Counted from the stretch's first letter, positions 35,770-45,448 are shown. The stretch: 64,000 nucleotides of DNA from an uncultured Allomuricauda sp. (GCF_947499695.1 NZ_CANMPQ010000002.1:496001-560000); one strand, 5' to 3'. The notes: generated from the letters alone by a model not told the origin. Translations and numbers: made by a program.

Positions 35770-36329
35770 GTTTTGAGGAGTTTATCGATATGGTTGATTG
35801 CTGTTTGAAGCCTTGTTTTTTTATCTCCTTTCAAGATAACGAAATTCCTGTCATATTTTTCCAAAGCACCTTGAAAACACTTGAACATTTCTTCTCTTTC
35901 GTTGGGTTTGTCCCTTAAATCATCAGCTTCCCAAGGTGTATCAATGTAGGTTAAGAAATATATGTCATACGTATTTTTTAGCGCGTATTTCTCCAAGATA
36001 GGGTCACAGTGCCCAATATAATAGGCTTCGGAATATACTTTGGTCTCCAATAAATCTGTGTCACAAATAAGAATATCGGTCGTTTTCTTTGAGAGCTCAT
36101 TCTCCAAACGGATTTGACCTTCTGCTATGGGCAATAAGTCATTAGGTTCACAGGTTTTCCGCTCGTTATTCCATTTATTCTGTAAATATTCACGCGCATA
36201 TTCTGGAACCCAAACTGTATTATAATGCCTAGCCAGTTGCTGTGAAAGCGTAGTTTTTCCAGTAGATTCCGGTCCAAAAAGGACTACTTTAATAAGGTCT
36301 GAGGGCTCTTGCCTAAGTTTTTCTTCCAT
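35766..36329 (-). CDS. NadR-like AAA_28 family ATPase/kinase
   Basis: 187 residues. The P-loop GPESTGKTT is at about 19-27. WVPEYAREYLQ and EGQIRLENEL follow, then CDTDLLETKVYSE and DTPWEADDLRD, all as in the ribosylnicotinamide-kinase domain of NadR. It likely phosphorylates the solute imported by the PnuC protein next to it, trapping it in the cell. The start overlaps the end of pnuC by 46 bases in another frame; no later Met precedes the P-loop, so I keep the overlap. The substrate (nicotinamide riboside or another vitamin) is not decided by sequence. Confidence 0.82.
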   Translation of the reverse strand: MEEKLRQEPSDLIKVVLFGPESTGKTTLSQQLARHYNTVWVPEYAREYLQNKWNNERKTCEPNDLLPIAEGQIRLENELSKKTTDILICDTDLLETKVYSEAYYIGHCDPILEKYALKNTYDIYFLTYIDTPWEADDLRDKPNEREEMFKCFQGALEKYDRNFVILKGDKKTRLQTAINHIDKLLKT

Positions 36330-36922
36330 GCTTTATAGCCATAAATGGCAATAATGGTGAACAAAAAATATTGAAACGATGAAAACACTAATCCTTTATA
36401 TAAATACAAAGGCACTGAAATAACATCTCCAATAATCCAAAATATCCAATTTTCAAGCTTCTTTTTGGCCATCAACCACATTCCCACAAAAAAGATTGCC
36501 GTTGTGATAGTGTCAATATAAGCTGTCCAAGTATTGAACTTGTTTGCAGCAAAATAGACTGCACTAACAAAAACTATTGTTCCAATAAATAGTAAAACGG
36601 ACCATTTTTTTTCGTTTTTGGAGGTTCTGGAAATGGGAACAAAATGAGTTTCATCTACTTTTCGCGTCCAAAGATACCAGCCTACTACGCTCATTATAAA
36701 GTAATATGCGTTTATGAGCATATCACCCAATAATCCATAAACCAATAAAATATAAACAAATATTGCTGTGCTTATTATTCCAGTAGGGAACACTAAGATG
36801 TTTTCCCTTTTCGAGTACCAGACACTCAAGAAACCAAAAACCACCCCGATCATTTCTAGAACAACCAAAAGGGATGGGACACCCTCGTACTGCGCAAAAA
36901 TCCAATCAAAAATGTGGCTCAT
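36284..36922 (-). CDS. pnuC: PnuC-family vitamin transporter
   Basis: 212-residue inner-membrane facilitator of the PnuC family with about seven hydrophobic helices. Family features are ENILVFPTGIISTAIFVY, MLINAYYFIMSVVGWYLW and NWIFWIIGDVISVPLYLY. PnuC proteins carry nicotinamide riboside; relatives (PnuT) carry thiamine. Upstream, overlapping by 17 bases, is a thiamine-binding-type protein; downstream, overlapping by 46, is a NadR-like kinase. These point to different substrates, so nicotinamide riboside and thiamine both remain possible. Confidence 0.87.
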   Translation of the reverse strand: MSHIFDWIFAQYEGVPSLLVVLEMIGVVFGFLSVWYSKRENILVFPTGIISTAIFVYILLVYGLLGDMLINAYYFIMSVVGWYLWTRKVDETHFVPISRTSKNEKKWSVLLFIGTIVFVSAVYFAANKFNTWTAYIDTITTAIFFVGMWLMAKKKLENWIFWIIGDVISVPLYLYKGLVFSSFQYFLFTIIAIYGYKAWKKNLGKSPQTLLK

Positions 36923-37166
36923 AATCGCTTCGGTCCGATTTTACCATTTTCATTGTCAGAACCACGTGTTCCAGGTTGTTGAAAGTTTCTTTTATTTCTG
37001 AAGTTAACAGGTCCATTACGGCATCATAATTTCCATAAACTTGGGTGCTTAAGGGATTCTCAAGAACCCGTAAACCTGAGGCTCGTAGTTTTTTGATGAA
37101 GTCAATGATGGGTGGTTCAAAATTGTCTTGAAGAGGAGTCAATGTTAGCTCAACGGAAATGTTCAT
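36906..37166 (-). CDS. Thiamine-binding / MTH1187 (DUF77) family protein
   Basis: 86-residue small cytoplasmic protein beginning with MNISVELTLTPL, with the ferredoxin-like fold pattern of the Thiamine_BP/DUF77 family (YkoF, YqgV, MTH1187) and TQVYGNYDAVMDLL in the middle. Members bind hydroxymethylpyrimidine or thiamine; others are uncharacterised. Its end overlaps the pnuC start by 17 bases. It lies 43 bases downstream of the phosphopantetheinyl transferase gene; no TPP riboswitch fits in that gap. Confidence 0.75.
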   Translation of the reverse strand: MNISVELTLTPLQDNFEPPIIDFIKKLRASGLRVLENPLSTQVYGNYDAVMDLLTSEIKETFNNLEHVVLTMKMVKSDRSDYEPHF

Positions 37167-37209
37167 GGGCCATGCAAAATTTTCAGGACAAAGCTACTAA
37201 AAAGAAGTA

Positions 37210-37851
37210 TCAACCACCCATCATTCGAAGCGCATAAACACAGGTAAAACCTTCAAACTCTAAAAATTCAACCTCATAATGTGATTTTTTGCCCTTATAC
37301 AGGATTTGGGCCACGGTTCTTTTATCGTCAAAAGAAAAATCCATCACATCAATGTGTTTTAAAAAACTAAGCCCTTGTTGTGCGTAAATTTTGTAAAGCG
37401 ACTCTTTGGCTCCCCAAACTATGGTCAACTTTCTTATTATGGCTTCGGTATTGGCTAGTGTTCTATATTCTTGTAAAGGGGTGAACTTGTTTGCAATTCT
37501 TAAGATTTTATCACGCTGCATTTCAATGTCTATGCCAACCTCATCCGTTTGGCTTACAATAATCCCCGTGAAATTATGCGAATGTGTAATGGAAATGTGG
37601 TTACCATCCTTTAAATGCGGTTTTCCAAAATCATCATAATAAAGGTCATGATCTTTGTACCCCGCTTCAGCCATTAAGTGGCGGATACTCAAAAAAGCTC
37701 GTCTGTGCATTTCCGATTTCATCCCATCCATACGGTTCTGGCAATGGGGGGTTAGCTCAATACCTTTGGCCAATTCAGGCTCGGTTTCAGTAACCTTCCA
37801 TATATATGAAGAAGTGGTAGGTGAAATTGTTATGGTTTTGTAAATAGGCAC
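37210..37851 (-). CDS. 4'-phosphopantetheinyl transferase
   Basis: 213-residue Sfp-type enzyme that moves 4'-phosphopantetheine from CoA to a carrier-protein serine. Metal-site motif GIDIE is at 106-110, and WGAKESLYK at 146-154 gives the second acidic residue and the lysine. HISITHSH near 85-92 is also typical. The start is GTG at 37851. It heads a minus-strand run that continues with the thiamine-binding gene and is divergent from ahcY across 73 bases. Confidence 0.92.
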   Translation of the reverse strand: MPIYKTITISPTTSSYIWKVTETEPELAKGIELTPHCQNRMDGMKSEMHRRAFLSIRHLMAEAGYKDHDLYYDDFGKPHLKDGNHISITHSHNFTGIIVSQTDEVGIDIEMQRDKILRIANKFTPLQEYRTLANTEAIIRKLTIVWGAKESLYKIYAQQGLSFLKHIDVMDFSFDDKRTVAQILYKGKKSHYEVEFLEFEGFTCVYALRMMGG

Positions 37852-37873
37852 GACTAAGAGTTAAGCGATTTCG

Positions 37874-37881
37874 TATCTTTG
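37874..37881 (+). promoter_or_regulatory. -7 box of the ahcY promoter
   Basis: TATCTTTG fits TAnnTTTG and lies 43 bases before the ahcY ATG. No TTG is found at the expected -33 distance. Confidence 0.5.
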
Positions 37882-37924
37882 CATCCGATAATAGCTAAGC
37901 TACAAAAAGAAAACGACGTTAAAT

Positions 37925-39241
37925 ATGAGCACAAAGACAATTCCATATGTTCCTTATAAAGTGAAGGATATTTCCCTTGCAGATTGGGGTCGGAAAGAGA
38001 TAGAACTTGCCGAGGCAGAGATGCCCGGTCTAATGGCATTGCGCAAAGAATATAAAAAGGAACAGCCTTTAAGAGGGTCAAGAATTGCAGGGTGCCTGCA
38101 CATGACCATACAAACTGCTGTTTTAATTGAAACTTTGGTAGAGTTGGGTGCCGATGTCACCTGGAGCTCTTGCAATATATTTTCAACTCAAGATCATGCC
38201 GCCGCTGCGATAGCTGCAGCGGGAATTCCCGTTTATGCCTGGAAGGGTATGACAGAGGAGGAATTTGATTGGTGTATTGAGCAGACCTTGTTTTTTGGTG
38301 AGGACAGGCAGCCGTTAAATATGATTTTAGATGATGGTGGAGATCTTACCAATATGGTGCTGGACCAATATCCAGAATTGGCTGCAGGCATTAAAGGACT
38401 TTCCGAGGAGACCACTACGGGTGTTCATCGTTTGTATGACCGTGTCAAAAATGGAACGCTTCCAATGCCGGCCATTAATGTGAATGATTCTGTTACCAAA
38501 TCTAAATTTGATAATAAATATGGCTGTCGTGAGAGTGCTGTGGATGCTATCCGCAGGGCGACAGACACCATGTTGGCTGGAAAACAAGTAGTAGTTGCAG
38601 GCTATGGAGATGTAGGTAAAGGTACTGCAGCTTCGTTTAGAGGTGCAGGTGCTATCGTAACGGTTACGGAGATAGACCCGATTTGTGCTTTGCAAGCGTG
38701 TATGGACGGTTACGAAGTAAAGAAATTGGAAACGGTTATAGGCAAGGCAGATGTAGTTATTACAACTACCGGAAACAAGGACATTATTCGCGAAGAGCAT
38801 TTCCGAGGCTTAAAAGACAAGGCCATTGTCTGCAACATTGGTCATTTTGACAATGAAATCGATATGGCCTGGTTGAACGACACCTATGGAAGCACTAAGG
38901 ATGAAATTAAGCCACAAGTAGATAAATACACCATTGAAGGTAAAGATGTAATTGTTTTGGCAGAAGGTCGTTTGGTAAACCTTGGTTGTGCTACTGGGCA
39001 TCCAAGCTTTGTGATGAGCAATTCATTTACAAACCAAACTTTGGCGCAGATTGAGCTATGGAAGAACAGCGACAAATATGAAAATGATGTTTATATGCTT
39101 CCTAAGCATTTGGATGAAAAAGTGGCTAAACTTCATTTAGCACGTTTAGGAGCTGAGCTTACAGAACTTAAAAAAGACCAGGCCGATTACATTGGCGTTA
39201 AGGTCGAAGGCCCTTTCAAGCCTGAGTACTATAGATATTAG
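37925..39241 (+). CDS. ahcY: Adenosylhomocysteinase
   Basis: 438-residue NAD-dependent enzyme that splits S-adenosylhomocysteine into adenosine and homocysteine, relieving product inhibition of methyltransferases. Signature segments are [36 protein letters not shown], the NAD fold [18 protein letters not shown] near residue 225, [12 protein letters not shown], and the C-terminal KPEYYRY. It begins [20 protein letters not shown], with ATG at 37925. Single gene with its own promoter and terminator. Confidence 0.97.
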   Translation: MSTKTIPYVPYKVKDISLADWGRKEIELAEAEMPGLMALRKEYKKEQPLRGSRIAGCLHMTIQTAVLIETLVELGADVTWSSCNIFSTQDHAAAAIAAAGIPVYAWKGMTEEEFDWCIEQTLFFGEDRQPLNMILDDGGDLTNMVLDQYPELAAGIKGLSEETTTGVHRLYDRVKNGTLPMPAINVNDSVTKSKFDNKYGCRESAVDAIRRATDTMLAGKQVVVAGYGDVGKGTAASFRGAGAIVTVTEIDPICALQACMDGYEVKKLETVIGKADVVITTTGNKDIIREEHFRGLKDKAIVCNIGHFDNEIDMAWLNDTYGSTKDEIKPQVDKYTIEGKDVIVLAEGRLVNLGCATGHPSFVMSNSFTNQTLAQIELWKNSDKYENDVYMLPKHLDEKVAKLHLARLGAELTELKKDQADYIGVKVEGPFKPEYYRY

Positions 39242-39256
39242 GCTTGAAAACCTAAT

Positions 39257-39289
39257 TGAAAAAAACCTCGTTATTCAACGAGGTTTTTT
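39257..39289. terminator. Bidirectional terminator between ahcY and the LytTR regulator
   Basis: AAAAACCTCGTT and AACGAGGTTTTT form a 12-bp stem with an ATTC loop, with A and T runs on either side. It serves both the plus-strand ahcY and the convergent minus-strand regulator, whose stop codon begins just after it. Confidence 0.88.
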
Positions 39290-39290
39290 A

Positions 39291-40046
39291 TTACATGTCC
39301 AACCATTTTTTAAAATTGGTGGTGCGTTCTCGTGATACAATGACCTGTTCTTCTTCCTTGGGCAGTAGCTTAAGCAGCAACCGGCTATTGAAATAACTGT
39401 GAATTTCAACCACAGCCCTTACGGATACCATAAACTTTCTGTTAATCCTGAAAAAATGAATCGGATTCAAAATATTTTCCAATTGGTCTATGGTGTATTC
39501 AATAGGATAGGTCTGACCTGAATGGGTATATAAACAGATCATACCTTCGTGCGATTTAAAAAATGCAATATCCTCCACATTAAAAGATCTGAACTGATTA
39601 CCTACTTTTACCATAAAGCGGTGTTTGTATTCTTTATGGAACAATTGCTTTAGATGCTCTAAATTCTCGGTAGCGCCTTTTTCATTTCGGGTTACATTTT
39701 TCTTGAATTTTTCTAAGGCACCTTTTAGGTCTGTTTTTACAATAGGTTTTAATAGATAGTCAACGCCATTGTACTTAAAACCCCTAATTGCAAATTCATT
39801 GTAGGCTGTGGTAAATATTACCGGTGGGTGATCTTCCATTCCGTCTAAAATATCGAACCCATAACCGTCATTGAGTTGAATATCCAAAAAAACTAAATCG
39901 GGTAGTTTGTTTTTGTTGAACCACTGCGTTCCGCTCTCAACGGAGGTTATTTTTGCAACAATGTCAATCTCAGGTGCCAGTTCGCTTACCAATTGAGCCA
40001 AACGCTTGGATGCAAATTCTTCGTCCTCTACAATTACTGCCGTCAT
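39291..40046 (-). CDS. LytTR-family response regulator
   Basis: 251 residues: a receiver domain (about 1-120) with acidic pocket VEDEE and phospho-acceptor Asp55 in LVFLDIQLNDG, FTTAYNE and a KP pair (YLLKPIVK), then a LytTR DNA-binding domain (about 145-250) with HFFRINRKFMVSVRAV and the terminal FKKWL. It is the partner of the histidine kinase 2 bases upstream. Target promoters are unknown; the divergent TonB receptor gene is a plausible one. Confidence 0.92.
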   Translation of the reverse strand: MTAVIVEDEEFASKRLAQLVSELAPEIDIVAKITSVESGTQWFNKNKLPDLVFLDIQLNDGYGFDILDGMEDHPPVIFTTAYNEFAIRGFKYNGVDYLLKPIVKTDLKGALEKFKKNVTRNEKGATENLEHLKQLFHKEYKHRFMVKVGNQFRSFNVEDIAFFKSHEGMICLYTHSGQTYPIEYTIDQLENILNPIHFFRINRKFMVSVRAVVEIHSYFNSRLLLKLLPKEEEQVIVSRERTTNFKKWLDM

Positions 40047-40048
40047 AG

Positions 40049-41128
40049 TTAGGATACCGCTATCAAATTCATATCAATTACTCCCTTGTCCAAAAGAGGA
40101 ATGATTACCTCGAAAAAATCATCTTCTTGCCGAACCAAAACTTGTTTGTTGGTATAATAGCCATATCGCTTTTTAATATTCTTCAATCCCAATTGAGTGG
40201 TTTGTTCTTTTAAATCTCTTTTTTGCAGATTATTCCGCACTACTAATGCATCATTACCAATGGTGGAGATTTCAATATACAAGGGCTTTTCCTTACTGTA
40301 ATAGTTGTGTTTGATCGCATTTTCAACCAACATTTGAAGTGAAAGGGTTGGAATTATATAGTCTTTTGTCATAACCTTTACCTCGGACTTGATAACAACC
40401 GCATTTTTATGCCTAACATCCATCATGAAAACAAAAGCGTCCAAAAACCCCAATTCTTTTTTCAGGCTTACCAAATCCTGCTCTCGATTATCCAAGATGT
40501 AGCGATAACTCGATGCCAATCGAGTAACGAAATCGGAAGCTAGATCTCGATCTTCATACATCAAGGAAGTGAGCGTATTTAGGCTGTTAAAAAGAAAGTG
40601 AGGACTTATCTGACTTTTCAAGGACGCATATTTAGATGCTGTCATCTCCCTTTTTAAATCCTCCATTTGTTTGTTCATTTCATCCCTTTGGTTCATAGCA
40701 AAGTGGAACATATTGAAAAAAATTACGGTTACACCCAGAAGGATGGCTCTTAGAAAATCTACAGTAAACTCCACTAAAGGTGGATCGTCACAAATAATAC
40801 CTAGAGGTTCTCGCAACGGAAACAAACCTAAGTAGTAAACCAGGGCCGCTGCTGGAGCCAGTAAAGCTATATTTTTTCCAATGATGACCATGCTGCTTTT
40901 AAAATGAAGCCCGCCTTTGGTCCGTTGTTTTTTTAGAAACCAATCATTGATTTCCCATGTGAGCATAAATAAGAAGAAGGCTGTGAAGTAATAAAAAATG
41001 CTTGTAGGATTAAAAAATGTATGTGCCTTGTCTTCATCTGGTTCCATGGTAAGTTTTACCAGAAAGAAGACCACATTGATTACCGCCAACCTAAACAGAA
41101 ATTTATATATCCTTTTCTTTTTAAACAT
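40049..41128 (-). CDS. LytS/YehU-type sensor histidine kinase
   Basis: 359 residues. Four hydrophobic segments (near 10-25, 43-60, 85-103 and 125-145) form a membrane anchor with little periplasmic sequence. A coiled coil follows, then the His_kinase module with phospho-acceptor His177 in SQISPHFLFNSLNTL, and an HATPase part with LSLQMLVENAIKHNY (N box) and LGLKNIKKRYGYY (G box). No known ligand domain. It overlaps nothing and is 2 bases ahead of its response regulator. The pair is divergent from the TonB receptor, with 246 bases between. Confidence 0.92.
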   Translation of the reverse strand: MFKKKRIYKFLFRLAVINVVFFLVKLTMEPDEDKAHTFFNPTSIFYYFTAFFLFMLTWEINDWFLKKQRTKGGLHFKSSMVIIGKNIALLAPAAALVYYLGLFPLREPLGIICDDPPLVEFTVDFLRAILLGVTVIFFNMFHFAMNQRDEMNKQMEDLKREMTASKYASLKSQISPHFLFNSLNTLTSLMYEDRDLASDFVTRLASSYRYILDNREQDLVSLKKELGFLDAFVFMMDVRHKNAVVIKSEVKVMTKDYIIPTLSLQMLVENAIKHNYYSKEKPLYIEISTIGNDALVVRNNLQKRDLKEQTTQLGLKNIKKRYGYYTNKQVLVRQEDDFFEVIIPLLDKGVIDMNLIAVS

Positions 41129-41374
41129 ATGCTTTGCCTTAGGGTAAAGATACTGATCATTAAATAAGAAGATACCGGCCCTTACCCTGATCGTTAAAAA
41201 ACAGATTGAACCGTTATTTCGAGATTTCTATTGAAAAATGCACACAATCACTGAAATTTTCCAATTCGAAGAAATAGATGCCAACCTAATGGGCTAAACA
41301 ACACTTCATGATTTATAATGGGATATGGACTATAGGTTTATCTGACTTTCGAGCAAACTAAAAATAAACCTATT

Positions 41375-43756
41375 ATGAAAAAGACCATTTTGGCAATCAC
41401 TCTTTTATCTTCATTCTTCGGTTTTGCACAAACCGGAATTATTAAAGGGACAGTACTTGACAAACAATCTGAAAGTCCCTTGGAAGGTGCTACGGTTGAG
41501 CTTCTAGATGCGGAAATCGCCACAGGAGTTATAACCGACTTGAATGGACACTTTATACTCAAAGACGTTCCGATTGGGCGACAGGCCATTCGAATTAGTT
41601 ACGTTGGCTTTGAAAGTTCCTATGTTCCAAACATTGAAGTTACCACTGGCAAGGATGTTGTGCTCAATATTTCGTTAAGGGAAAGCTTCAACACTCTTAA
41701 CGAAGTTGTAATTACCTCAAACTCAAATCTAGATCGTCCAAAAAATAAAATAGCCACTGTTTCAGCAAGGCAGTTTGGCATTGAAGAAGTAGGCAGATTC
41801 TCTGGCGGACGTGGTGATATTGGTCGATTGGCTGCAAATTTTGCCGGGGTCTCTGCCCCTGATGATAGTAGAAATGATATTATTGTCCGGGGTAATTCCC
41901 CAACTGGCCTGCTTTGGAGAATAGAAGGAATTCCTGTTCCAAATCCCAATCATTATTCTTCCGCAGGAACGACGGGAGGGCCAGTTTCAGCTTTGAACCC
42001 CAATATGCTTAAAAACTCGGACTTTATTACTTCGGCCTTTCCTGCAGAATATGGAAATGCGATAGGAGGTGTTTTTGATATTGGTTTAAGAAATGGGAAT
42101 GTAGATGATTATGAATTTGCTGCCCAAGTGGGTGCATTTTCTGGATTGGAAGCCACTGGAGAAGGTCCCTTGGGCAAAAAGGGCTCTTTTTTGGTTGCAG
42201 CACGGTATTCGCTGGTTGGGTTGATAGGTTCTGCGGGAGCAGGGACCTCCGCGAATCCGAATTACGGAGACTTTTCGTTCAATCTCAATTTCGGAAATGG
42301 CAAACTTGGTAGTTTGTCCCTTTTTGGTATCGGTGGAACTTCAGACATTGAATTTTTGGGAGACAATATCGAGGCGGATGACCTGTTTGCCGCCGAAGAT
42401 GAAGATGCTTATGTAAAGTCAGGTTTTGGTGTGATTGGATTGAAGCACACCATTCCCTTTGGGAAAAACTCCTTTTTTCGGACAGTGGTAGGATATTCTA
42501 CTTCTTCCAGCGAGTATACTGCCGATCGCTATTTCGAAAAAGACACGCCCCAAGAAACTATTTTGCTTTATACCAAAGATGATGAAAAGGAAAATCGTTT
42601 TACGGTTTCGTCCTTGCTTAACACAAAATTGAACAACAGAATCACTTTTAGAACAGGAGTGCAGTATGAGCATTTGACTTTGGATTACATCAACCAAGAT
42701 CGCGAAGAACAACCGGACAATGATGGAGATGGCTTTTCCGACCTGACAACGCTTATTGCTACAAATGAAAATCTTTCTTTGATACAACCTTTTGTTCAAG
42801 GCCAGTATAGACTTACCAAAAAACTTACGCTAAACACAGGGCTTCATGGACTTTATAGCAATTTGAACCAACAATTTGCTATTGAACCAAGAGCCGGCTT
42901 GAGTTTTGAGGCCACAGAAAAGCACAGGTTCAGTTTGGGATATGGTATTCATTCACAAAACATTCCACCCCCGTTATTATTCTTAAACGAAGAGGTTAAC
43001 GGAAGCTCGGTACAAACCAATAGGGATTTGGAGTTTGTTAAAAGCGCTCATTACGTTTTCGGATATGATGTAAAACTTGGCGATAAATGGCGAGCCAAAG
43101 CAGAGGCGTATTACCAGGATATTGACAATGTTCCTGTGGACCCCTTCTCATCCAGCTATTCGACCTTGATAGAAGGCGCTGATTTTGGATTCAGTAATGA
43201 CGCAGTATCTCTGGTTAACCAGGGAACAGCAACAAACCAAGGTGTTGAATTGACTTTAGAAAGGTTCTTCAGCCAAGACTATTATGTGCTATTCACATCT
43301 TCTTTTTATCAAAGCAAATACAAAGGGAGTGATGGTATTGAACGAAACTCGCCCTTTAACAATGGGCAAGTAATAAATCTTTTGGCGGGAAAGGAGTTCC
43401 CAATAGGGAAGTCAAGAAAAAACAAGTTTTTTATGGATACCCGATTAACCTATTCAGGAGGGAGATATTATACTCCAATAAACCTGGAAGCATCACAAAA
43501 TGCGGGTTATGAAGTTCTGTTCGATGACTTAGCCTATAGTCGACAATATGACGACTATTTCAGGTGGGATGTAAAACTTGGATTGAAAATTAACAGCAAG
43601 GGAAAGAAACTATCTCACCAATTTTATGTTGACCTACAAAATGTTACAAATCGGACGAACATCTTTTCTAGAAGATATAATAGACTGACCAACAACATTG
43701 ATCGCGAAGATCAAATTGGGTTTTTCCCAGATTTTGGATATCGCTTTCAATTTTAA
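41375..43756 (+). CDS. TonB-dependent receptor with carboxypeptidase-like N-terminal domain
   Basis: 793-residue outer-membrane receptor. The signal peptide ends near GFAQT (residue 19). A CarboxypepD_reg-like domain lies at about 21-105 (GIIKGTVLDKQSESPLEGAT, GHFILKDVPIG). The plug (about 120-230) has NDIIVRGNSPTGLLWRIEG. The barrel follows and ends with the aromatic strand YRFQF. No SusD-type lipoprotein is adjacent, so it probably imports a small ligand rather than a polysaccharide. It leads a run with a DinB-like protein (20 bases) and a PLP enzyme (19 bases). Confidence 0.9.
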   Translation: MKKTILAITLLSSFFGFAQTGIIKGTVLDKQSESPLEGATVELLDAEIATGVITDLNGHFILKDVPIGRQAIRISYVGFESSYVPNIEVTTGKDVVLNISLRESFNTLNEVVITSNSNLDRPKNKIATVSARQFGIEEVGRFSGGRGDIGRLAANFAGVSAPDDSRNDIIVRGNSPTGLLWRIEGIPVPNPNHYSSAGTTGGPVSALNPNMLKNSDFITSAFPAEYGNAIGGVFDIGLRNGNVDDYEFAAQVGAFSGLEATGEGPLGKKGSFLVAARYSLVGLIGSAGAGTSANPNYGDFSFNLNFGNGKLGSLSLFGIGGTSDIEFLGDNIEADDLFAAEDEDAYVKSGFGVIGLKHTIPFGKNSFFRTVVGYSTSSSEYTADRYFEKDTPQETILLYTKDDEKENRFTVSSLLNTKLNNRITFRTGVQYEHLTLDYINQDREEQPDNDGDGFSDLTTLIATNENLSLIQPFVQGQYRLTKKLTLNTGLHGLYSNLNQQFAIEPRAGLSFEATEKHRFSLGYGIHSQNIPPPLLFLNEEVNGSSVQTNRDLEFVKSAHYVFGYDVKLGDKWRAKAEAYYQDIDNVPVDPFSSSYSTLIEGADFGFSNDAVSLVNQGTATNQGVELTLERFFSQDYYVLFTSSFYQSKYKGSDGIERNSPFNNGQVINLLAGKEFPIGKSRKNKFFMDTRLTYSGGRYYTPINLEASQNAGYEVLFDDLAYSRQYDDYFRWDVKLGLKINSKGKKLSHQFYVDLQNVTNRTNIFSRRYNRLTNNIDREDQIGFFPDFGYRFQF

Positions 43757-43776
43757 GAATCATAAAACTGTTCGTT

Positions 43777-44316
43777 ATGAAAAAAGCAGGGTTAATTTTA
43801 GTAGTTTTAGGAGCTGGATTAACTATTATCATTTTGAATAAAAACTCCGAATCCGACCCGCACTTTTTAGACGAACAGTTTTCTCAAATTGAGGGTTTCA
43901 TTCCGCATAGAGACTCCTTAAACTCCAAAGTATCCAAGGTTGATGTGGCTTGGCACTTGGACCATATGCTTAAGACCATAAATGTTATATGTAAATCATT
44001 GGAAGTGTCCAATCCAGAAGAATACCGTTCCAATTTTAACTTTACAAGGGCCGTGATTTATACCTTGGGTGATTTTCCCAGAGGGGTGGCCAAATCACCA
44101 AGAGTAGTGCGCCCACCAGATGTAATTGCTACCGAAGACCTTTATCGGCAATTGGAAATGGCAAAAGAAAATTTAAAAGCCATTCAAAGGTTAGATGCAA
44201 AAGCCCATTTTGAGCATCCATATTTTGATGTCCTTAACAAAAAACAAAGCATACGGTTTTTAAAAATACATACAGGACACCATTTGAAAATTGTCCGTGA
44301 CATTGTAAGAAAGTAA
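43777..44316 (+). CDS. DinB/DUF1569-like membrane-anchored protein
   Basis: 179 residues. A hydrophobic N-terminal segment (about 4-20) without lipobox probably anchors it. Histidines in VAWHLDHML near residue 50 and in KIHTGHHLKIVRDI near the C-terminus match the metal-binding pattern of DinB/DUF1569 four-helix bundles. Proteins of this fold include thiol-dependent enzymes and unknowns. It sits between the TonB receptor and the PLP enzyme. Family call moderate, function unknown. Confidence 0.6.
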   Translation: MKKAGLILVVLGAGLTIIILNKNSESDPHFLDEQFSQIEGFIPHRDSLNSKVSKVDVAWHLDHMLKTINVICKSLEVSNPEEYRSNFNFTRAVIYTLGDFPRGVAKSPRVVRPPDVIATEDLYRQLEMAKENLKAIQRLDAKAHFEHPYFDVLNKKQSIRFLKIHTGHHLKIVRDIVRK

Positions 44317-44335
44317 TCAAAGAGCAAACTCAAAA

Positions 44336-45448
44336 ATGAAAGATATTTGGTTCGAAATTGACAATATTGATGAGGTAGATTCCCCTTCCATTGCATTGTA
44401 TAAGGAGCGACTTAGGTTCAATTTAGACGAGATGATAGCGTTGGTAAGCGGCAATGCGGATAGATTGATGCCACATGTTAAAACAAATAAGATGCCTGAG
44501 GTTTTGAAGTTGCTTATTAGGGCAGGTATTACCGACTTTAAGGCTTCAACTATTTCAGAAGCCGAGATTGCAGCAGCAGTTGGGGCCAATTCTGTTTTGA
44601 TCGCGCATCAGCTGGTGGGGCTAAAAGTAGATCGCTTTCTTGAACTATCAACACATTTTCAATCAACTTGCTTCTCAACAATAATTGATTCCGTTGATGC
44701 TGCATTCCTTTTAAATAAAAAAGCCGAGAAAAAAGAACAGAAGGTTAATGTTTATATAGACATCAATAATGGAATGAACCGCTCTGGGATAAAAATGGGC
44801 CCTGGGCTGGACGCATTGTTGGCAGCTATTAAAGAGTGTAATGGACTTGAATTTAAAGGCCTTCATGTTTATGACGGACATTTGAGAGACCCTGAGTTTT
44901 CTGTTCGCAACAAAAAAATTGAGTCAGGATTCGAAGATGTCACAACATATTTTGATGCCTTGAAGAAGATTTATCCTAATATCAAAATGATTTGCGGCGG
45001 AACACCTTCATTTACCTCACATCTCTTAAATGAAAGCCGAATTACAAGTCCAGGCACCTGTGTTTTATGGGATTGGGGGTATGGTGAAAAACTAACGGAA
45101 CAAAACTTTAAATATGCGGCTCTTCTAGTCACGCGAATCATTTCCAAACCCACGGAAGACATAGTGACCCTAGACTTGGGACATAAGTCGGTGGCATCAG
45201 AAAACCCCATTGATAAAAGGGTCAAGTTTTTGAATATTGACAATTATGAACTCCTTTCACAAAGTGAGGAACATGGGGTTTTAAGGGTTTCCAACTGGGA
45301 TAAACTCAAGGTGGGGGATGTTCTTTATGGAATCCCGTATCATATTTGTCCAACCATTAACCTGCATGATGAGGTCTCTGTAATTGAAAATGGCCTGAAA
45401 ACAGATTCCTGGGAAATCACGGCCCGAAAACGGAAACTTCGATTCTAA
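44336..45448 (+). CDS. D-threonine aldolase-like PLP enzyme (alanine racemase fold)
   Basis: 370-residue fold-III PLP enzyme of the D-threonine aldolase / D-serine dehydratase family. RLMPHVKTNKM near residue 42 carries the PLP lysine. INNGMNRSGIKMGP and GLHVYDGHLRDP are family motifs, GGTPSF binds phosphate, and PYHICPTINL near residue 340 gives the His-Cys metal site. It cleaves or dehydrates beta-hydroxy D-amino acids; the exact substrate is open. The stop overlaps the convergent phytase gene by 4 bases. Confidence 0.87.
   Translation: MKDIWFEIDNIDEVDSPSIALYKERLRFNLDEMIALVSGNADRLMPHVKTNKMPEVLKLLIRAGITDFKASTISEAEIAAAVGANSVLIAHQLVGLKVDRFLELSTHFQSTCFSTIIDSVDAAFLLNKKAEKKEQKVNVYIDINNGMNRSGIKMGPGLDALLAAIKECNGLEFKGLHVYDGHLRDPEFSVRNKKIESGFEDVTTYFDALKKIYPNIKMICGGTPSFTSHLLNESRITSPGTCVLWDWGYGEKLTEQNFKYAALLVTRIISKPTEDIVTLDLGHKSVASENPIDKRVKFLNIDNYELLSQSEEHGVLRVSNWDKLKVGDVLYGIPYHICPTINLHDEVSVIENGLKTDSWEITARKRKLRF

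Noticed and set aside
37167-37209. TPP riboswitch before the thiamine-binding gene
   Set aside because: Only 43 bases are available and no TPP riboswitch core is seen.
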